Positions 48,996 to 63,367 of a stretch of 64,000 nucleotides of DNA are shown piece after piece. This DNA comes from Pseudarthrobacter sp. MM222 (GTDB lineage: Bacteria; Actinomycetota; Actinomycetes; Actinomycetales; Micrococcaceae), in the NCBI RefSeq assembly GCF_947090775.1, contig NZ_OX352321.1, positions 2,914,001 to 2,978,000 of the forward strand, written 5' to 3'. The position numbers were made by a program, and so were the translations under genes. The notes under the pieces are model-generated. The model searched no databases, was not told the origin of the DNA, and worked only from the letters and a program-made list of their open reading frames with translations. Each line of letters begins with the position of its first letter. Position 1 is the first letter of the stretch.

Positions 48996-50341
48996 GCGGC
49001 ACCAACCTGGCCGGACTTTTGATTGTCCCCATGCTCCCCGCCGCTGACGCGGGCGGGCCTGAAGCAGATCCGGTCGATCCGTCGCCCGTCCATGCGGGTG
49101 ACGCTCAAGGATCCGACGCCGACGTCGACGGTGTCTCCGACGGTTGCGATGCGGCCCAGCTTGCTCATGACGTAGCCTCCCACTGTCTCGTAGGCTGCTT
49201 CGTCGGGCACGCTGAGGCCGGGGATCTGTTCGGAGAGCTCATCGGGCCGGAGCAGTCCCGGGAAGTACCAGTCCCCCGAGGCACTCTGCAGCAGCCCGGG
49301 CCGGACCTTGTCATGTTCATCCGCGACTTCTCCGACGATCTCCTCCACCAGGTCCTCCAGGGTGGCGATGCCGGCGGTTCCGCCGTATTCGTCGAGGACC
49401 ACGGCCAGCTGCAGGTTGCCTTCGCGCAGCTCGGCCAGCAGTGCGTCGAGGTGGATGGTTTCCGGTACGCGCAGCACGTCGGTCATGATGGCACCGGCTT
49501 CAAGGTTGGCCCGCCTGCCCGAGGGAACGGCGATGGCTTTCTTGACGTGGACCACGCCGCGGATGTCGTCGGAGGACTCGCCGATGACGGGAAAGCGCGA
49601 ATAGCCCGTGCGTTTGGCGGCCTCCACGATGTCAGTGACAGGCTGGTCCGCGTCGATCGTTTCCACCCGGATGCGGGGCGTCATGACGTCCGCGGCCGTC
49701 TGGGACGAGAATTTGAGGGTTCGGGCCACGAAGTTGGCGGTTCCGGGGTCCAGGGTTCCCATCGCCGCGGAACGGCGCACCAGGGACGCCAATTCGGCCG
49801 GGGTGCGGGCACCCGAGATCTCTTCCTTGGCCTCGAGCCCGAAGACGTTAAGGACCTTGTTGGAGAAGCCGTTGAGCACCACGATGGCGGGCTTGAAGAT
49901 GGCGGTGAAAACCAGCTGCGGGCGCGCGAGGGCCCGGCCGATCGGAAAGGACAAGGCGATGGCCATGTTCTTTGGCACCAGCTCGCCGATCAGCATCGAC
50001 AGCAGCGTGGCCAGGGACATCGCGAGCACCAGGGACACCGAGGCTGCGGCAGCATCCGGGAACCCAAGTACGGTCAGGGGCCCCTCGAGCAGCGCTCCGA
50101 CCGACGGTTCCATGACGTAGCCGGTGAGCAGCGTGGTCATGGTTATGCCGAGCTGGCAGCTGGAGAGCTGGGTGGACAGGGATTTGAGGCACTTGAGCAG
50201 CGGCGCGGCGGCAGTATCGCCGTTGTCCACGGCACGCTGGACGGTGGCCTGGTCCAGGGCGACAAGGGAAAACTCAACGGCTACGAAGAAGCCGGTGCCG
50301 AGAATGAGCAGCAGGCCGGCTGCGAGCAGGAGCCACTCCAT
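48992..50341 (-). CDS. CNNM/CorC-type membrane protein with CBS pair and CorC_HlyC domain
   Basis: A 449-residue paralogue of the following gene: DUF21 membrane domain (GITMTTLLTGYVMEPSVG, IGELVPKN), CBS pair (about 200-330, with the conserved VLDEYGGTAGIATLEDLVEEIVG end) and a C-terminal CorC_HlyC domain (about 345-430). Starts at ATG 50341, which directly follows the TAG of a short Arg/Pro-rich frame. Operon with the 353-residue paralogue by a 4-bp ATGA. Confidence 0.92.
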   Translation of the reverse strand: MEWLLLAAGLLLILGTGFFVAVEFSLVALDQATVQRAVDNGDTAAAPLLKCLKSLSTQLSSCQLGITMTTLLTGYVMEPSVGALLEGPLTVLGFPDAAAASVSLVLAMSLATLLSMLIGELVPKNMAIALSFPIGRALARPQLVFTAIFKPAIVVLNGFSNKVLNVFGLEAKEEISGARTPAELASLVRRSAAMGTLDPGTANFVARTLKFSSQTAADVMTPRIRVETIDADQPVTDIVEAAKRTGYSRFPVIGESSDDIRGVVHVKKAIAVPSGRRANLEAGAIMTDVLRVPETIHLDALLAELREGNLQLAVVLDEYGGTAGIATLEDLVEEIVGEVADEHDKVRPGLLQSASGDWYFPGLLRPDELSEQIPGLSVPDEAAYETVGGYVMSKLGRIATVGDTVDVGVGSLSVTRMDGRRIDRICFRPARVSGGEHGDNQKSGQVGAA

Positions 50342-50654
50342 CTAGCGGCCTGCTTCCGGCGCTGCGGCGTGCTGGTGGGATCGGCCCGGCGGAGGACGGT
50401 CGGCGTGCGCTGACCCTGTTTCCTGAAAGGCTCCGGGCTCGTGGGCTGCCGGTGAGCGATGGGCGCGTGAACGGGGTTTGCCGGCTCTGCGGGTGGACTG
50501 CGCGGTAACGGTTTCCGTTCTCCGCTGGCAGCCCCCAGGCCGGCACCTAGATTTACTGTCCATAAGAATGTCAGTCTACAGGAGCGCCTGCCGCCGGACG
50601 TTCGGTGACGCCCGGCGACGGGGCCTCAGACGGACACGCAACCGGCGGCGGCGA
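50342..50654. other. Intergenic region between guaB1 and the CNNM operon
   Basis: 313 bases with no convincing gene. On the minus strand a 73-codon Arg/Pro/Ala-rich frame (50563-50342) ends in TAG immediately before the CNNM ATG, but its composition looks like high-GC noise. No terminator hairpin with a T-tract is evident. A promoter for the CNNM operon must lie here or further upstream. Confidence 0.4.
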
Positions 50655-56224
<5,570 letters not shown>

Positions 56225-56230
56225 GTACAT

Positions 56231-56280
56231 AGCTGCCCGGCCGGAGATGGAAGAACGCAACTCCGGCCGGGCAGCTTTGT
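56231..56280 (+). terminator. Intrinsic terminator of kgd
   Basis: A perfect 16-bp stem (56231-56246 with 56261-56276), 14-nt loop, then TTTGTTT. It lies 6 bp after the kgd stop. Confidence 0.9.
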
Positions 56281-56339
56281 TTAATCGTCTGTATTCAATT
56301 GGTTCCGTTTAATTGACGCGGTGGACTGAAGAGGTAGTC

Positions 56340-56939
56340 GTGGAAGATCGAAAGCTGCGGATCGCAGCCGTTGGCGATGAGCTGCTGGCCGGGCTCGGTG
56401 ATCCCCGCGCGCTGGGCTGGCTGGGCCGGGTGCTGGCCCGTACCCCGCAGGACGGCGTGGCGGTGGAGAGCTACTCCCTGCCCTGCCCGCAGGAAGGCAC
56501 CGAGGGGCTGGCCGCGCGCTGGCTTGAGGAGGCCGGACGCCGCTTCGGCCCCCACCACGAGAACCGCCTCGTCATCGGTCTCTCCAGCCGGGACATCGAG
56601 TTCGGCCTGTCCACGGCCCGCAGCCGGCTGAACCTGGCGAACATCCTGGACTCGGCCTCGCAGAACAAGATCGAGGTCTTCGTGGTCGGGCCGCCGCCCA
56701 CGCTCGATCCCGCGCAGAACCGCCGGCTGGGCGATCTCAACACGGCGTTCGCCGACGTCACCACGCGCCGCAAGCACCTCTACGTGGACACTTTCTCACC
56801 GCTGCTGAACCACGAACAGTGGCGCCAGGACCTCGCGGCGAACGGCGGTACGCCGGGCCAGGCCGGCTACGGCCTGATGGCATGGCTGGTGCTGCACCGA
56901 GGGTGGTTCCAGTGGCTGCGGATCGAAGCACCCGAATAG
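56340..56939 (+). CDS. SGNH-hydrolase-fold protein lacking catalytic residues
   Basis: A 199-residue protein with the SGNH/GDSL outline: block I reads AVGDELLAGLGD, where the nucleophile Ser of GDSL is Glu; the block II/III strands are LVIGLSSRDIEFG and VFVVGPPPTLD; block V reads NGGTPGQAGYGLMAW, where D-x-x-H is replaced by N-x-x-T. With serine, aspartate and histidine gone it cannot be a conventional esterase. The GTG at 56340 has AGAGG upstream; a TTG at 56313 is the alternative. It stands alone between the kgd terminator and the PadR operon. Role unknown; perhaps a binding protein. Confidence 0.75.
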   Translation: MEDRKLRIAAVGDELLAGLGDPRALGWLGRVLARTPQDGVAVESYSLPCPQEGTEGLAARWLEEAGRRFGPHHENRLVIGLSSRDIEFGLSTARSRLNLANILDSASQNKIEVFVVGPPPTLDPAQNRRLGDLNTAFADVTTRRKHLYVDTFSPLLNHEQWRQDLAANGGTPGQAGYGLMAWLVLHRGWFQWLRIEAPE

Positions 56940-56976
56940 ACGGACCCACGTCCTCGCCGGGCCCCGGAACTCTGCC

Positions 56977-57040
56977 GCGATATATCTTGACCGCACCGGA
57001 GAGACGATATAGCGTGAGTTTCACAGTCGCGATATATCGC
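56977..57040 (+). promoter_or_regulatory. Promoter and triple PadR-type operator of the DUF4097-padR operon
   Basis: Three copies of a GATATATC-type box are present: 56977-56986 (GCGATATATC), 57005-57014 (CGATATAGCG, imperfect) and 57029-57040 (GCGATATATCGC, a perfect 12-bp palindrome), about 25-28 bp apart. A promoter TTGACC (56987-56992), 16 nt, TATAGC (57009-57014) lies between them, with box 2 on the -10 and box 3 just downstream of the expected start. This suits autorepression by the PadR protein encoded in the operon. Confidence 0.7.
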
Positions 57041-57074
57041 AATTGTGCACAGAGAGCCTATCTCCGGAGGAACC

Positions 57075-57902
57075 ATGGAAGAGAACACCTGGACCGTCAC
57101 CGGCCCGCAGGTCATCGACGTCGACGGCGTCCGCTCGCTTAAGCTCGGCATCGTCCGGGGGCGCTTCGACATCGTGACCCATGAGGAGGCCGTGGCCCGA
57201 ATCGAAGTCTCTGAGATCTCCGGGGACCCGCTCACCGTCTCGCTGGTGAACGGCCGGCTGGAGGTACGGCACCAGCTGCACGGGGCCCAGGGCTGGTTCA
57301 AGAACCTGATGGGGACCGTCAACAACAACAGCAGCAACGCCGTCGTCATCAGCATCGCCCTGCCCGCCGGCGTCGAGGTCGAAGCGGGCACGGTCAGCGG
57401 CGACGGCCTGGTGTCAGGTATCAGCGGCCACAGCCGCCTCAGTACTGTCTCCGGCTCGGTCCTCGCCGACGGCACCTCCGGTGAGCTCGCGGTCAACACA
57501 GTCAGCGGGGAAGTGATCGCCCGCAACCACCGCGGCGTTCTGACGGCCAAGAGCGTCTCCGGGGAAGTCACGGCCTCGGGCGAGTTCAGCAACATCCGGG
57601 CCAACACGGTCAGCGGCGACCTCAGCTTTGACCTGCACGGCTTCACGCATGACTTCGGGGCCAATTCCGTCTCGGGCGACGTCACCATCCGGCTCCCGCA
57701 CGACGTCGGTGTCGACATCGTGGCGAAATCCGCCAGCGGTGCCGTCATCATCGACAACCAGAAATACATTCAGCCCGGCGGCACCGTTCAGACGATCGCG
57801 GGCCCGGATACCCAGCTCATGCTGGTCCGGACCAACTCCGTCTCCGGAAAGACCTCCATCTTCCACGGCCAGCCATCCGCCGATACCGGACAGGCACGCT
57901 GA
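57075..57902 (+). CDS. DUF4097 family beta-strand repeat protein
   Basis: A 275-residue protein built of short repeated beta-helix strands (VSGD/SGEVTA-type repeats such as NTVSGDLSF and NSVSGDVTI), the DUF4097 adhesin-like fold. It has no signal peptide or membrane segment. The ATG has GGAGG 5 nt upstream. Its TGA overlaps the padR ATG (TGATG), so the pair is co-translated. DUF4097 proteins next to PadR or PspC-like regulators are common in actinobacteria; function is unknown. Confidence 0.85.
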   Translation: MEENTWTVTGPQVIDVDGVRSLKLGIVRGRFDIVTHEEAVARIEVSEISGDPLTVSLVNGRLEVRHQLHGAQGWFKNLMGTVNNNSSNAVVISIALPAGVEVEAGTVSGDGLVSGISGHSRLSTVSGSVLADGTSGELAVNTVSGEVIARNHRGVLTAKSVSGEVTASGEFSNIRANTVSGDLSFDLHGFTHDFGANSVSGDVTIRLPHDVGVDIVAKSASGAVIIDNQKYIQPGGTVQTIAGPDTQLMLVRTNSVSGKTSIFHGQPSADTGQAR

Positions 57903-58525
57903 TGCCCGCCGTCTTTGCCCACGGCGCCCTGCGGCTGTATCTGCTCGCGCTGCTCGAGTCCGGCCCCAAGCACGGCTACGAGCTGATCAAGGCACTCAGC
58001 GAACGTTTCGGCGGCACCTACTCCCCCAGCGCCGGCACGATCTACCCCCGGCTCGGGAAACTTGAGGAGGAGGGGCTCGTCGCCACTGAGGCCGAGGGCC
58101 GCAGGACGAACTACAGCATCACCCCGGCGGGGCTTGTGGAACTCAACCGCCGGCGGGACGAGCTTGCGGGCGTCGAAAACGAGATCTCCGCCTCGGTCCG
58201 CCGGCTCGCCGACAACCTGCGGCAGGACATCCGGGTCAACATGCAGGGCCTGCGGGCGGACCTGGCTGCGACGGCCGAGGCGGCCCGGTCCGCCGCGCGT
58301 TCCGCTTCACCGGTAGCGGGGTCAGCGACCGTTCCCCGCTACTCCCAGGAAGGGGACGCCCGGCTGCGGGAAGCTGAGATGCTGGTCCAGGCCTTCCGGG
58401 ATGACATCCGCATCGAACTGCGCCGCCACGGCAGCGTCCGCCCGATCACGCCGGTGACGCTGGAGACGGTCAAGACCGTACTCGACCAGGCGCGGATCTC
58501 CATCCGCAATTCGCTGGAGGGCTGA
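57902..58525 (+). CDS. PadR-family transcriptional regulator
   Basis: A 207-residue PadR repressor: winged helix with LYLLALLESGPKHGYELIKAL and the recognition/wing segment SAGTIYPRLGKLEEEGLV, followed by a long C-terminal helical region (about 95-200) for dimerisation. It probably binds the three GATATATC-type boxes in front of the operon. Ligand unknown. Confidence 0.9.
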   Translation: MPAVFAHGALRLYLLALLESGPKHGYELIKALSERFGGTYSPSAGTIYPRLGKLEEEGLVATEAEGRRTNYSITPAGLVELNRRRDELAGVENEISASVRRLADNLRQDIRVNMQGLRADLAATAEAARSAARSASPVAGSATVPRYSQEGDARLREAEMLVQAFRDDIRIELRRHGSVRPITPVTLETVKTVLDQARISIRNSLEG

Positions 58526-58619
58526 GCCGTAGTGATTGTCGGCCCGGTTCGCGGCTTAACCCGTGATGTGGGAGACTTGAGGGCAGCTCTTTTGAGTACC
58601 CAGATTAAGGAGGCCAGCT

Positions 58620-58694
58620 ATGAGCAAACGTGCACGTAAACGTCGTGACCGTAAGCGTGGCGGCGCGAACCACGGTAAGCGCCCCAACGCCTAA
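58620..58694 (+). CDS. Ribosomal protein bL37 (AURKAIP1/COX24 domain)
   Basis: A 24-residue, highly basic protein: MSKRARKRRDRKRGGANHGK followed by RPNA. The C-terminal NHGKRPNA is the hallmark of the actinobacterial bL37 family seen in mycobacterial 50S structures. A perfect AAGGAGG stands 6 nt before the ATG. A strong bidirectional terminator follows. Too short for automatic gene calling in many pipelines. Confidence 0.92.
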   Translation: MSKRARKRRDRKRGGANHGKRPNA

Positions 58695-58717
58695 GCAAAA
58701 GCTTGGATTACAGCTTT

Positions 58718-58765
58718 AAAGCGAATGACCCCGGAGTCCTCACGGATTCCGGGGTCATTCGCTTT
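58718..58765. terminator. Bidirectional terminator between bL37 and rsrA
   Basis: Arms 58718-58735 and 58748-58765 pair over 18 bp with a 12-nt loop and end in AAA/TTT on both strands, serving bL37 (plus) and rsrA (minus), which are convergent. Confidence 0.9.
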
Positions 58766-58780
58766 GTGCGGTCCTGGCGG

Positions 58781-59041
58781 TCAGGCCTCTACCGGGTTGC
58801 TGGCGTGGATCCGGTCGAGAATCGCGTTCTTCAGGTTCTCTGGGGCAGCCTCGGTGCACGAACGCTTCACCATTACGCGGATGACACACTCGAGGTCATA
58901 CTGCTCGAAGCACTCCGGGCAGCCGTCCAGGTGGTCCTTGATCTCTGCGATGTCATCGTGTGTGAGCGCCCCATCCAGATACTCGTAGATCCGTTGCATC
59001 CGGGCGTCGTCGCAGTCGCCCAGTCCCTGGCAGTCGCTCAT
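58781..59041 (-). CDS. rsrA: Mycothiol-type zinc anti-sigma factor RsrA/RshA
   Basis: An 86-residue ZAS anti-sigma factor with the HxxxCxxC signature (HLDGCPEC, about 38-45) plus further Cys residues in [11 protein letters not shown]. Oxidation of these cysteines releases zinc and frees sigma-R. The ATG overlaps the sigR stop (ATGA), so sigma and anti-sigma are made together. The start used is the one that gives the conserved [11 protein letters not shown]-terminus. Confidence 0.93.
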   Translation of the reverse strand: MSDCQGLGDCDDARMQRIYEYLDGALTHDDIAEIKDHLDGCPECFEQYDLECVIRVMVKRSCTEAAPENLKNAILDRIHASNPVEA

Positions 59042-59940
59042 TTCCTGTTCTCCTGTTTGTCGCTTCCGGCTGTTGCTTTGGGTTCGGCCGCCTTGAATCC
59101 CCGTTCGGCCGCGTAATCGGCGAGCATGTCGCGCAGCATCTTCCGGCCGCGGTGCAGCCGGGACATGACAGTCCCGATCGGGGTGTTCATGATGTCTGAA
59201 ATTTCCTTGTACGCGAAGCCCTCGACGTCGGCGAAGTAGACGGCCAGCCGGAACTCCTCCGGAATTGCCTGCAGGGCCCGCTTCACGTCCGTGTCCGGTA
59301 GATGGTCCAGGGCTTCCGCCTCGGCCGACCGCAGGCCCGCAGAGGTGTGCGACTCTGCCCGGGCGAGTTGCCAGTCCTCGATCGTGTCCGAATTCGACTG
59401 CAGTGGCTCGCGTTGCCGTTTGCGGTAAAGATTGATGTAGGTGTTGGTCAGGATGCGGTACAGCCACGCCTTCAGGTTGGTTCCCGGCTTGTACTGGTGG
59501 AAAGCCGAGAATGCCTTGGTGTAAGCCTCCTGGACCAGGTCCTCGGCGTCTGCCGGGTTTCGGGCCATCCTCATGGCGGCGGAATACAGCTGGTCCACGT
59601 ACTGCATGGCATCACGTTCGAAGCGGACCCGGCGCTCTTCTCCCGTTTCGGTGGTGGTGTCCACCTGCTGCCCGTCGACGATCATCTCCTGGGCAGGGTC
59701 AGGAGACGCGCCAACCGGGCTGGCTAAGGGTGTCGGGCTGGGCGTGGCGTCGTTTCCGGCAACCTCGTGCGTGGCCGCAACGGCCGGATCCATGGAACTC
59801 ATTGCCTTCAAGTCTACTGTCACGTGGCGCGGGCTTTCGGAACCAGCGTCCAGGGATTCAACCCGGCGGACAGGCTTCGCTTTGACCCAGGGATTTCCGG
59901 GCCCCACCTTCAGCTTTACGCTTTCCTTCACGAGCAACAC
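59038..59940 (-). CDS. sigR: Sigma factor SigR/SigH (thiol-oxidative stress) with long N-terminal extension
   Basis: Region 2 ([35 protein letters not shown], shown here as its ends) and region 4 ([36 protein letters not shown]) mark a group 4 sigma factor. The GTG at 59940, with GGAGG about 8 nt before it, gives 300 residues; other starts are TTG 59976, GTG 59823 and ATG 59802/59793. The first 100 or so residues are unstructured. In Streptomyces, sigR is made as short and long isoforms from two promoters, and the multiple starts plus a sigma-R promoter upstream suggest the same here. Confidence 0.88.
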   Translation of the reverse strand: MLLVKESVKLKVGPGNPWVKAKPVRRVESLDAGSESPRHVTVDLKAMSSMDPAVAATHEVAGNDATPSPTPLASPVGASPDPAQEMIVDGQQVDTTTETGEERRVRFERDAMQYVDQLYSAAMRMARNPADAEDLVQEAYTKAFSAFHQYKPGTNLKAWLYRILTNTYINLYRKRQREPLQSNSDTIEDWQLARAESHTSAGLRSAEAEALDHLPDTDVKRALQAIPEEFRLAVYFADVEGFAYKEISDIMNTPIGTVMSRLHRGRKMLRDMLADYAAERGFKAAEPKATAGSDKQENRK

Positions 59941-60121
59941 ATTTCCGCCCTCCATGCCTTCATCGCGCCGCGGCAAGCCCCGCCGTTACGGCGTCGCCCT
60001 CTTTGCACCGCTGCTGTTCTGGACTCCTGCTGTTCTGGAATGCTGCTGTCCGGCCCGTTCTGCCGGGCCAGATGCCACTCCAAATCCGGCCGCGCTATGC
60101 GCCCGGGAACCTGCAATTCAC

Positions 60122-60147
60122 AACCACGCGCAACAGGCAAATATTCC
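60122..60147 (-). promoter_or_regulatory. Sigma-R-type promoter of sigR
   Basis: GGAAT (60147-60143), 18 nt, then GTT (60124-60122) matches the sigma-R/SigH consensus GGAAT-N18-GTT exactly. It lies about 180 nt before GTG 59940, as expected for autoregulation. Confidence 0.65.
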
Positions 60148-60216
60148 GCAAAAGTGCAAGACTAGAACCGGTTCTCCCGCTTCGATTCCGCGGTTCGTTC
60201 ATCCAGGAGGAAATTC

Positions 60217-60765
60217 ATGTCCTTTGTCCGTTTTCTCGCCCGGCCCATGCTCGCCTCCAGTTTCGTCCTCGCCGGCATGGACAAGCTGAAGAACGCGGAC
60301 GCCACTGCGACACAGCTTTCCCCCCTCCTGCGCCGCGCGGCCGCATCGCTGCCCTTCCAGACCGACGAGAAGGTCCTCGCCCGGGTTCTGGGCGGCACCC
60401 AGGTCGGCGCCGGAATCTGCCTCGCCCTGGGCAAGGGGTCGCGCCTGGCCGCCACTGTGCTGGCCGTGATCTCGGCCCTCAACGGCTACGTCGAGTGGCG
60501 CAGCGCGGACAGTTCCTCCAAGGAGGGCCGCGGTTCCCGCCGTAGGCAGCTGCTCAAGAACGTGACACTGACCGGCGGCGTCCTGCTCGCCTCCGTCGAC
60601 ACAAACGGAAAGCCCGGCCTGGCCTGGCGCGCGGAGCACCTCGCAGCCGATGCCAGGAAAACGGCCGGACACCTCGCCTCGGACGTGAAGAGGACCACGG
60701 GCAAGCAGCTGAAGAAGGCCGACCAAGCCGTCCGCAAGGCCGTACCCCACACGGCCGGAGCATAA
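60217..60765 (+). CDS. DoxX-family membrane protein
   Basis: A 182-residue protein with three to four transmembrane helices in the first 105 residues ([50 protein letters not shown]) and a charged amphipathic tail. DoxX proteins are membrane partners in redox or thiol-stress defence (the mycobacterial MRC complex contains a DoxX); the closeness to sigR-rsrA fits this. The ATG has AGGAGG 7 nt upstream. aroA follows at 7 bp. Confidence 0.88.
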   Translation: MSFVRFLARPMLASSFVLAGMDKLKNADATATQLSPLLRRAAASLPFQTDEKVLARVLGGTQVGAGICLALGKGSRLAATVLAVISALNGYVEWRSADSSSKEGRGSRRRQLLKNVTLTGGVLLASVDTNGKPGLAWRAEHLAADARKTAGHLASDVKRTTGKQLKKADQAVRKAVPHTAGA

Positions 60766-60772
60766 GAGAGCA

Positions 60773-62212
60773 ATGACAGGCGCCACCCCCACAGCAGCTG
60801 TTCACCCCATTCCGGCCGACGGGGCTCCGCACTGGCGGGCCCCGCATGCCGGACGGCCCGTCGACGCGACAGTCACCGTTCCGGGGTCCAAGTCCCTGAC
60901 CAACAGGTACCTGGTGCTCGCTGCCCTCGCGGACGGCCCCTCGCGCCTGCGGGCTCCATTGCATTCGCGTGACTCGGCACTGATGATCGAGGCGCTCCGC
61001 CAGCTCGGAGCCACCATCACCGAGGTTCCCGGCGACGGCACCTTTGGCCCGGACCTGGAGATCACGCCGATCGGCCTGGACGAGCCGGCGTCCGCGGGAA
61101 GCATCGACTGCGGCCTCGCGGGCACCGTCATGCGCTTCGTCCCGGCGGTGGCGGCCCTGCGCCGCGGCGGGACGCTGTTCGACGGCGACCCGCACGCCCG
61201 CAAGCGGCCAATGGGAACCATCATCGAGGCGCTGACCGGCCTGGGCGTTGAGGTCCGGGGGCCGGACGGCGGAGCGGCCTCGTCCCTGCCGTTCACCGTC
61301 CGGGGCACGGGCACCGTGCGCGGCGGCCATCTCGTCATCGACGCCAGCGCCTCCTCCCAGTTCGTGTCCGCCCTGTTGCTGGCCGGCGCGCGCTTCGCCG
61401 AGGGGCTCCACCTGGAACACGCGAGCGTGGAACACCCCGGCAAATCCGTGCCGAGCCTTGACCACATCAACATGACGGTCGCGGTGCTGCGCACGGTCGG
61501 AGTCGACGTCGATGACTCCCGTCCCAACCACTGGGTTGTCTCCCCCGGCAGCATCCGCGCCTTCGACCGCCGGATCGAACAAGACCTCTCCAACGCCGGC
61601 CCGTTCCTGGCGGCCGCTCTGGCAACAGGCGGCACCGTGCGGATCCCAAACTGGCCCGCCGAGACCACCCAGGTGGGCGACCTCTGGCGGAGCATCCTGA
61701 CCACCATGGGAGCGACCGTCACGCTCGAGGACGGGACGCTGACCGTCACGGGAGGCCCGGCCATCCTGGGCGGCGATTTCGACGAAACCAGCGAGCTCGC
61801 GCCGACCGTCGCGGCCCTGTGTGCGCTGGCCACGGGCCCGTCCCGGCTCAGCGGCATTGCCCACCTCCGCGGGCACGAAACGGACCGGCTGGCCGCGCTC
61901 GTGGCCGAGATCAACCGCCTCGGCGGAGACGCCGAGGAAACCGGCGACGGGCTCATCATCCGCCCGGCCGCACTGCACGGCGGCGTCGTCCACAGCTATG
62001 CCGACCACCGGATGGCCACAGCCGGGGCCATCCTGGGCCTGGCGGTACCCGGCGTTGAGGTCGAGGACATCGCCACCACGGCCAAAACAATGCCTGACTT
62101 CCCCCGGCTCTGGGAAGCCATGCTGGCCCAGGGCAGCGCCGCCGCGGGCACGGCAGCGCCTGCAGAGCCCGGCGCCTCGAACAAGGATGCGGCCCGTGGC
62201 CCGCAGCACTGA
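60773..62212 (+). CDS. aroA: 3-phosphoshikimate 1-carboxyvinyltransferase (EPSP synthase)
   Basis: A 479-residue EPSP synthase of the shikimate pathway, transferring enolpyruvate from PEP to shikimate-3-phosphate. PGSKSLTNR (about 35-43) holds the S3P-binding residues, GTVMRFVPA the PEP region, and the C-terminal [15 protein letters not shown] and DHRMATAGA motifs are present. A hydrophilic tail of about 25 residues follows the domain. It overlaps rsgA by 17 bp and follows doxX closely. The sigR-rsrA...aroA-rsgA-hisN order resembles that of mycobacteria. Confidence 0.96.
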   Translation: MTGATPTAAVHPIPADGAPHWRAPHAGRPVDATVTVPGSKSLTNRYLVLAALADGPSRLRAPLHSRDSALMIEALRQLGATITEVPGDGTFGPDLEITPIGLDEPASAGSIDCGLAGTVMRFVPAVAALRRGGTLFDGDPHARKRPMGTIIEALTGLGVEVRGPDGGAASSLPFTVRGTGTVRGGHLVIDASASSQFVSALLLAGARFAEGLHLEHASVEHPGKSVPSLDHINMTVAVLRTVGVDVDDSRPNHWVVSPGSIRAFDRRIEQDLSNAGPFLAAALATGGTVRIPNWPAETTQVGDLWRSILTTMGATVTLEDGTLTVTGGPAILGGDFDETSELAPTVAALCALATGPSRLSGIAHLRGHETDRLAALVAEINRLGGDAEETGDGLIIRPAALHGGVVHSYADHRMATAGAILGLAVPGVEVEDIATTAKTMPDFPRLWEAMLAQGSAAAGTAAPAEPGASNKDAARGPQH

Positions 62213-63311
62213 TTCCTGGGACGAATCCGACGTCCGGATCCGTCCCAACAAGAAGGGCACGCGGCCGCGCACCAAAGACCGCCCAAGCCATGACGACGCC
62301 GTCACCGGCCGGATCATCACCGTTGACCGGGGCCGCTACACCGCCGTCGTCGACGAAGGCGCCGGAACTGAGCGCACCATCATCGCCGCCCGCGCCCGCG
62401 AACTGCGCCGCAACCCCGTGGTGGCCGGCGACTACGTCTCGCTCGTGGGTGATGTCACCGGGGAGCCGGACACCTTGGCCCGGCTCGTGAAGATCCAGGA
62501 CCGCAGGACGCTGCTGCGGCGCAGTGCCGACGACACCGACCCGATCGAACGCGCCGTCGTCGCCAACGCCGACCAGCTCGTGATCGTGGTGGCGGCCGCC
62601 AATCCCGAGCCGCGGACCGGGTTCATCGACCGCGCCCTCGTGGCGGCGTACGACGCCGGCATCGAGCCGCTGCTGCTGGTGACTAAAGCCGACGTCAAGG
62701 ATCCCGCCGAGCTGCTCTCCAATTACCAGCACCTCGACTTCCCGGTCATCATCAGCAAGACGGCGGATTCGGCCGCCTCTGGAATCGACGCCCGCTCGGA
62801 CGACGGGCTGTCCGCCCGGCTGGACAAGGACGCGGTGTCCCAGCTGCGCGGCTACCTCGACGGGAAGGTGACCGTCATGCTCGGCCACTCCGGCGTCGGC
62901 AAGTCCACCATGGTCAATGCCCTGACCGGGGCCGAACGCGCCACCGGAGGCGTCAACGCCGTGACCGGCCGGGGCCGGCACACCTCCTCCTCCGCGCTGG
63001 CGCTCAAGGTCAACGATGCACCGGCCGGCAGCTGGATCATCGACACCCCCGGCATCCGATCCTTCGGCCTGGCCCATGTGGATCCCGACCGGATCCTGCG
63101 GTCCTTCCCGGACCTCGAGCCCGGCACGGACGCCTGTGAGCGGGGCTGCAAGCACGACTCCAGCGCCGTCAACTGCGGGGTCGATGCCTGGGTGGCGGCA
63201 GGCCATGCGGGACCGTCGGGCCCGGCCCGGCTCATGTCGCTGCGGCGCCTGCTGGGCACGGACCCGCGGATGGAAGCGCAGGACGTCAAGGAACTCGGCA
63301 CCGTTTCCTAG
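62196..63311 (+). CDS. rsgA: Ribosome small subunit-dependent GTPase A
   Basis: A 371-residue circularly permuted GTPase: OB fold first (about 40-110), then G4 (LLVTKAD), G1 (GHSGVGKST), G3 ([10 protein letters not shown]), and a C-terminal zinc site (C-x-x-x-C-x-H...C in [14 protein letters not shown]). It checks late 30S assembly. The GTG at 62196 lies inside the end of aroA, which explains the 17-bp overlap; the basic head [16 protein letters not shown] is typical. The longer frame through aroA is spurious. Confidence 0.94.
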   Translation: MARSTDSWDESDVRIRPNKKGTRPRTKDRPSHDDAVTGRIITVDRGRYTAVVDEGAGTERTIIAARARELRRNPVVAGDYVSLVGDVTGEPDTLARLVKIQDRRTLLRRSADDTDPIERAVVANADQLVIVVAAANPEPRTGFIDRALVAAYDAGIEPLLLVTKADVKDPAELLSNYQHLDFPVIISKTADSAASGIDARSDDGLSARLDKDAVSQLRGYLDGKVTVMLGHSGVGKSTMVNALTGAERATGGVNAVTGRGRHTSSSALALKVNDAPAGSWIIDTPGIRSFGLAHVDPDRILRSFPDLEPGTDACERGCKHDSSAVNCGVDAWVAAGHAGPSGPARLMSLRRLLGTDPRMEAQDVKELGTVS

Positions 63312-63355
63312 GCCACCGGGGACGTGGCCTCCCGGCGGGGCGGCAGCTTTGGCGG

Positions 63356-63361
63356 TAGTTT
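63356..63361 (+). promoter_or_regulatory. -10 box of a probable leaderless hisN promoter
   Basis: TAGTTT is 6 nt before the ATG at 63368, so the transcript would start at the start codon. No clear ribosome-binding site is present. Confidence 0.5.
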
Positions 63362-63367
63362 GGAACC

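Noticed and set aside
60185..60189. Second sigma-R-like promoter (GGAAT-N16-GTT) upstream of sigR
   Set aside because: The spacing is two bases short; the site at 60122-60147 has the exact N18 spacing.
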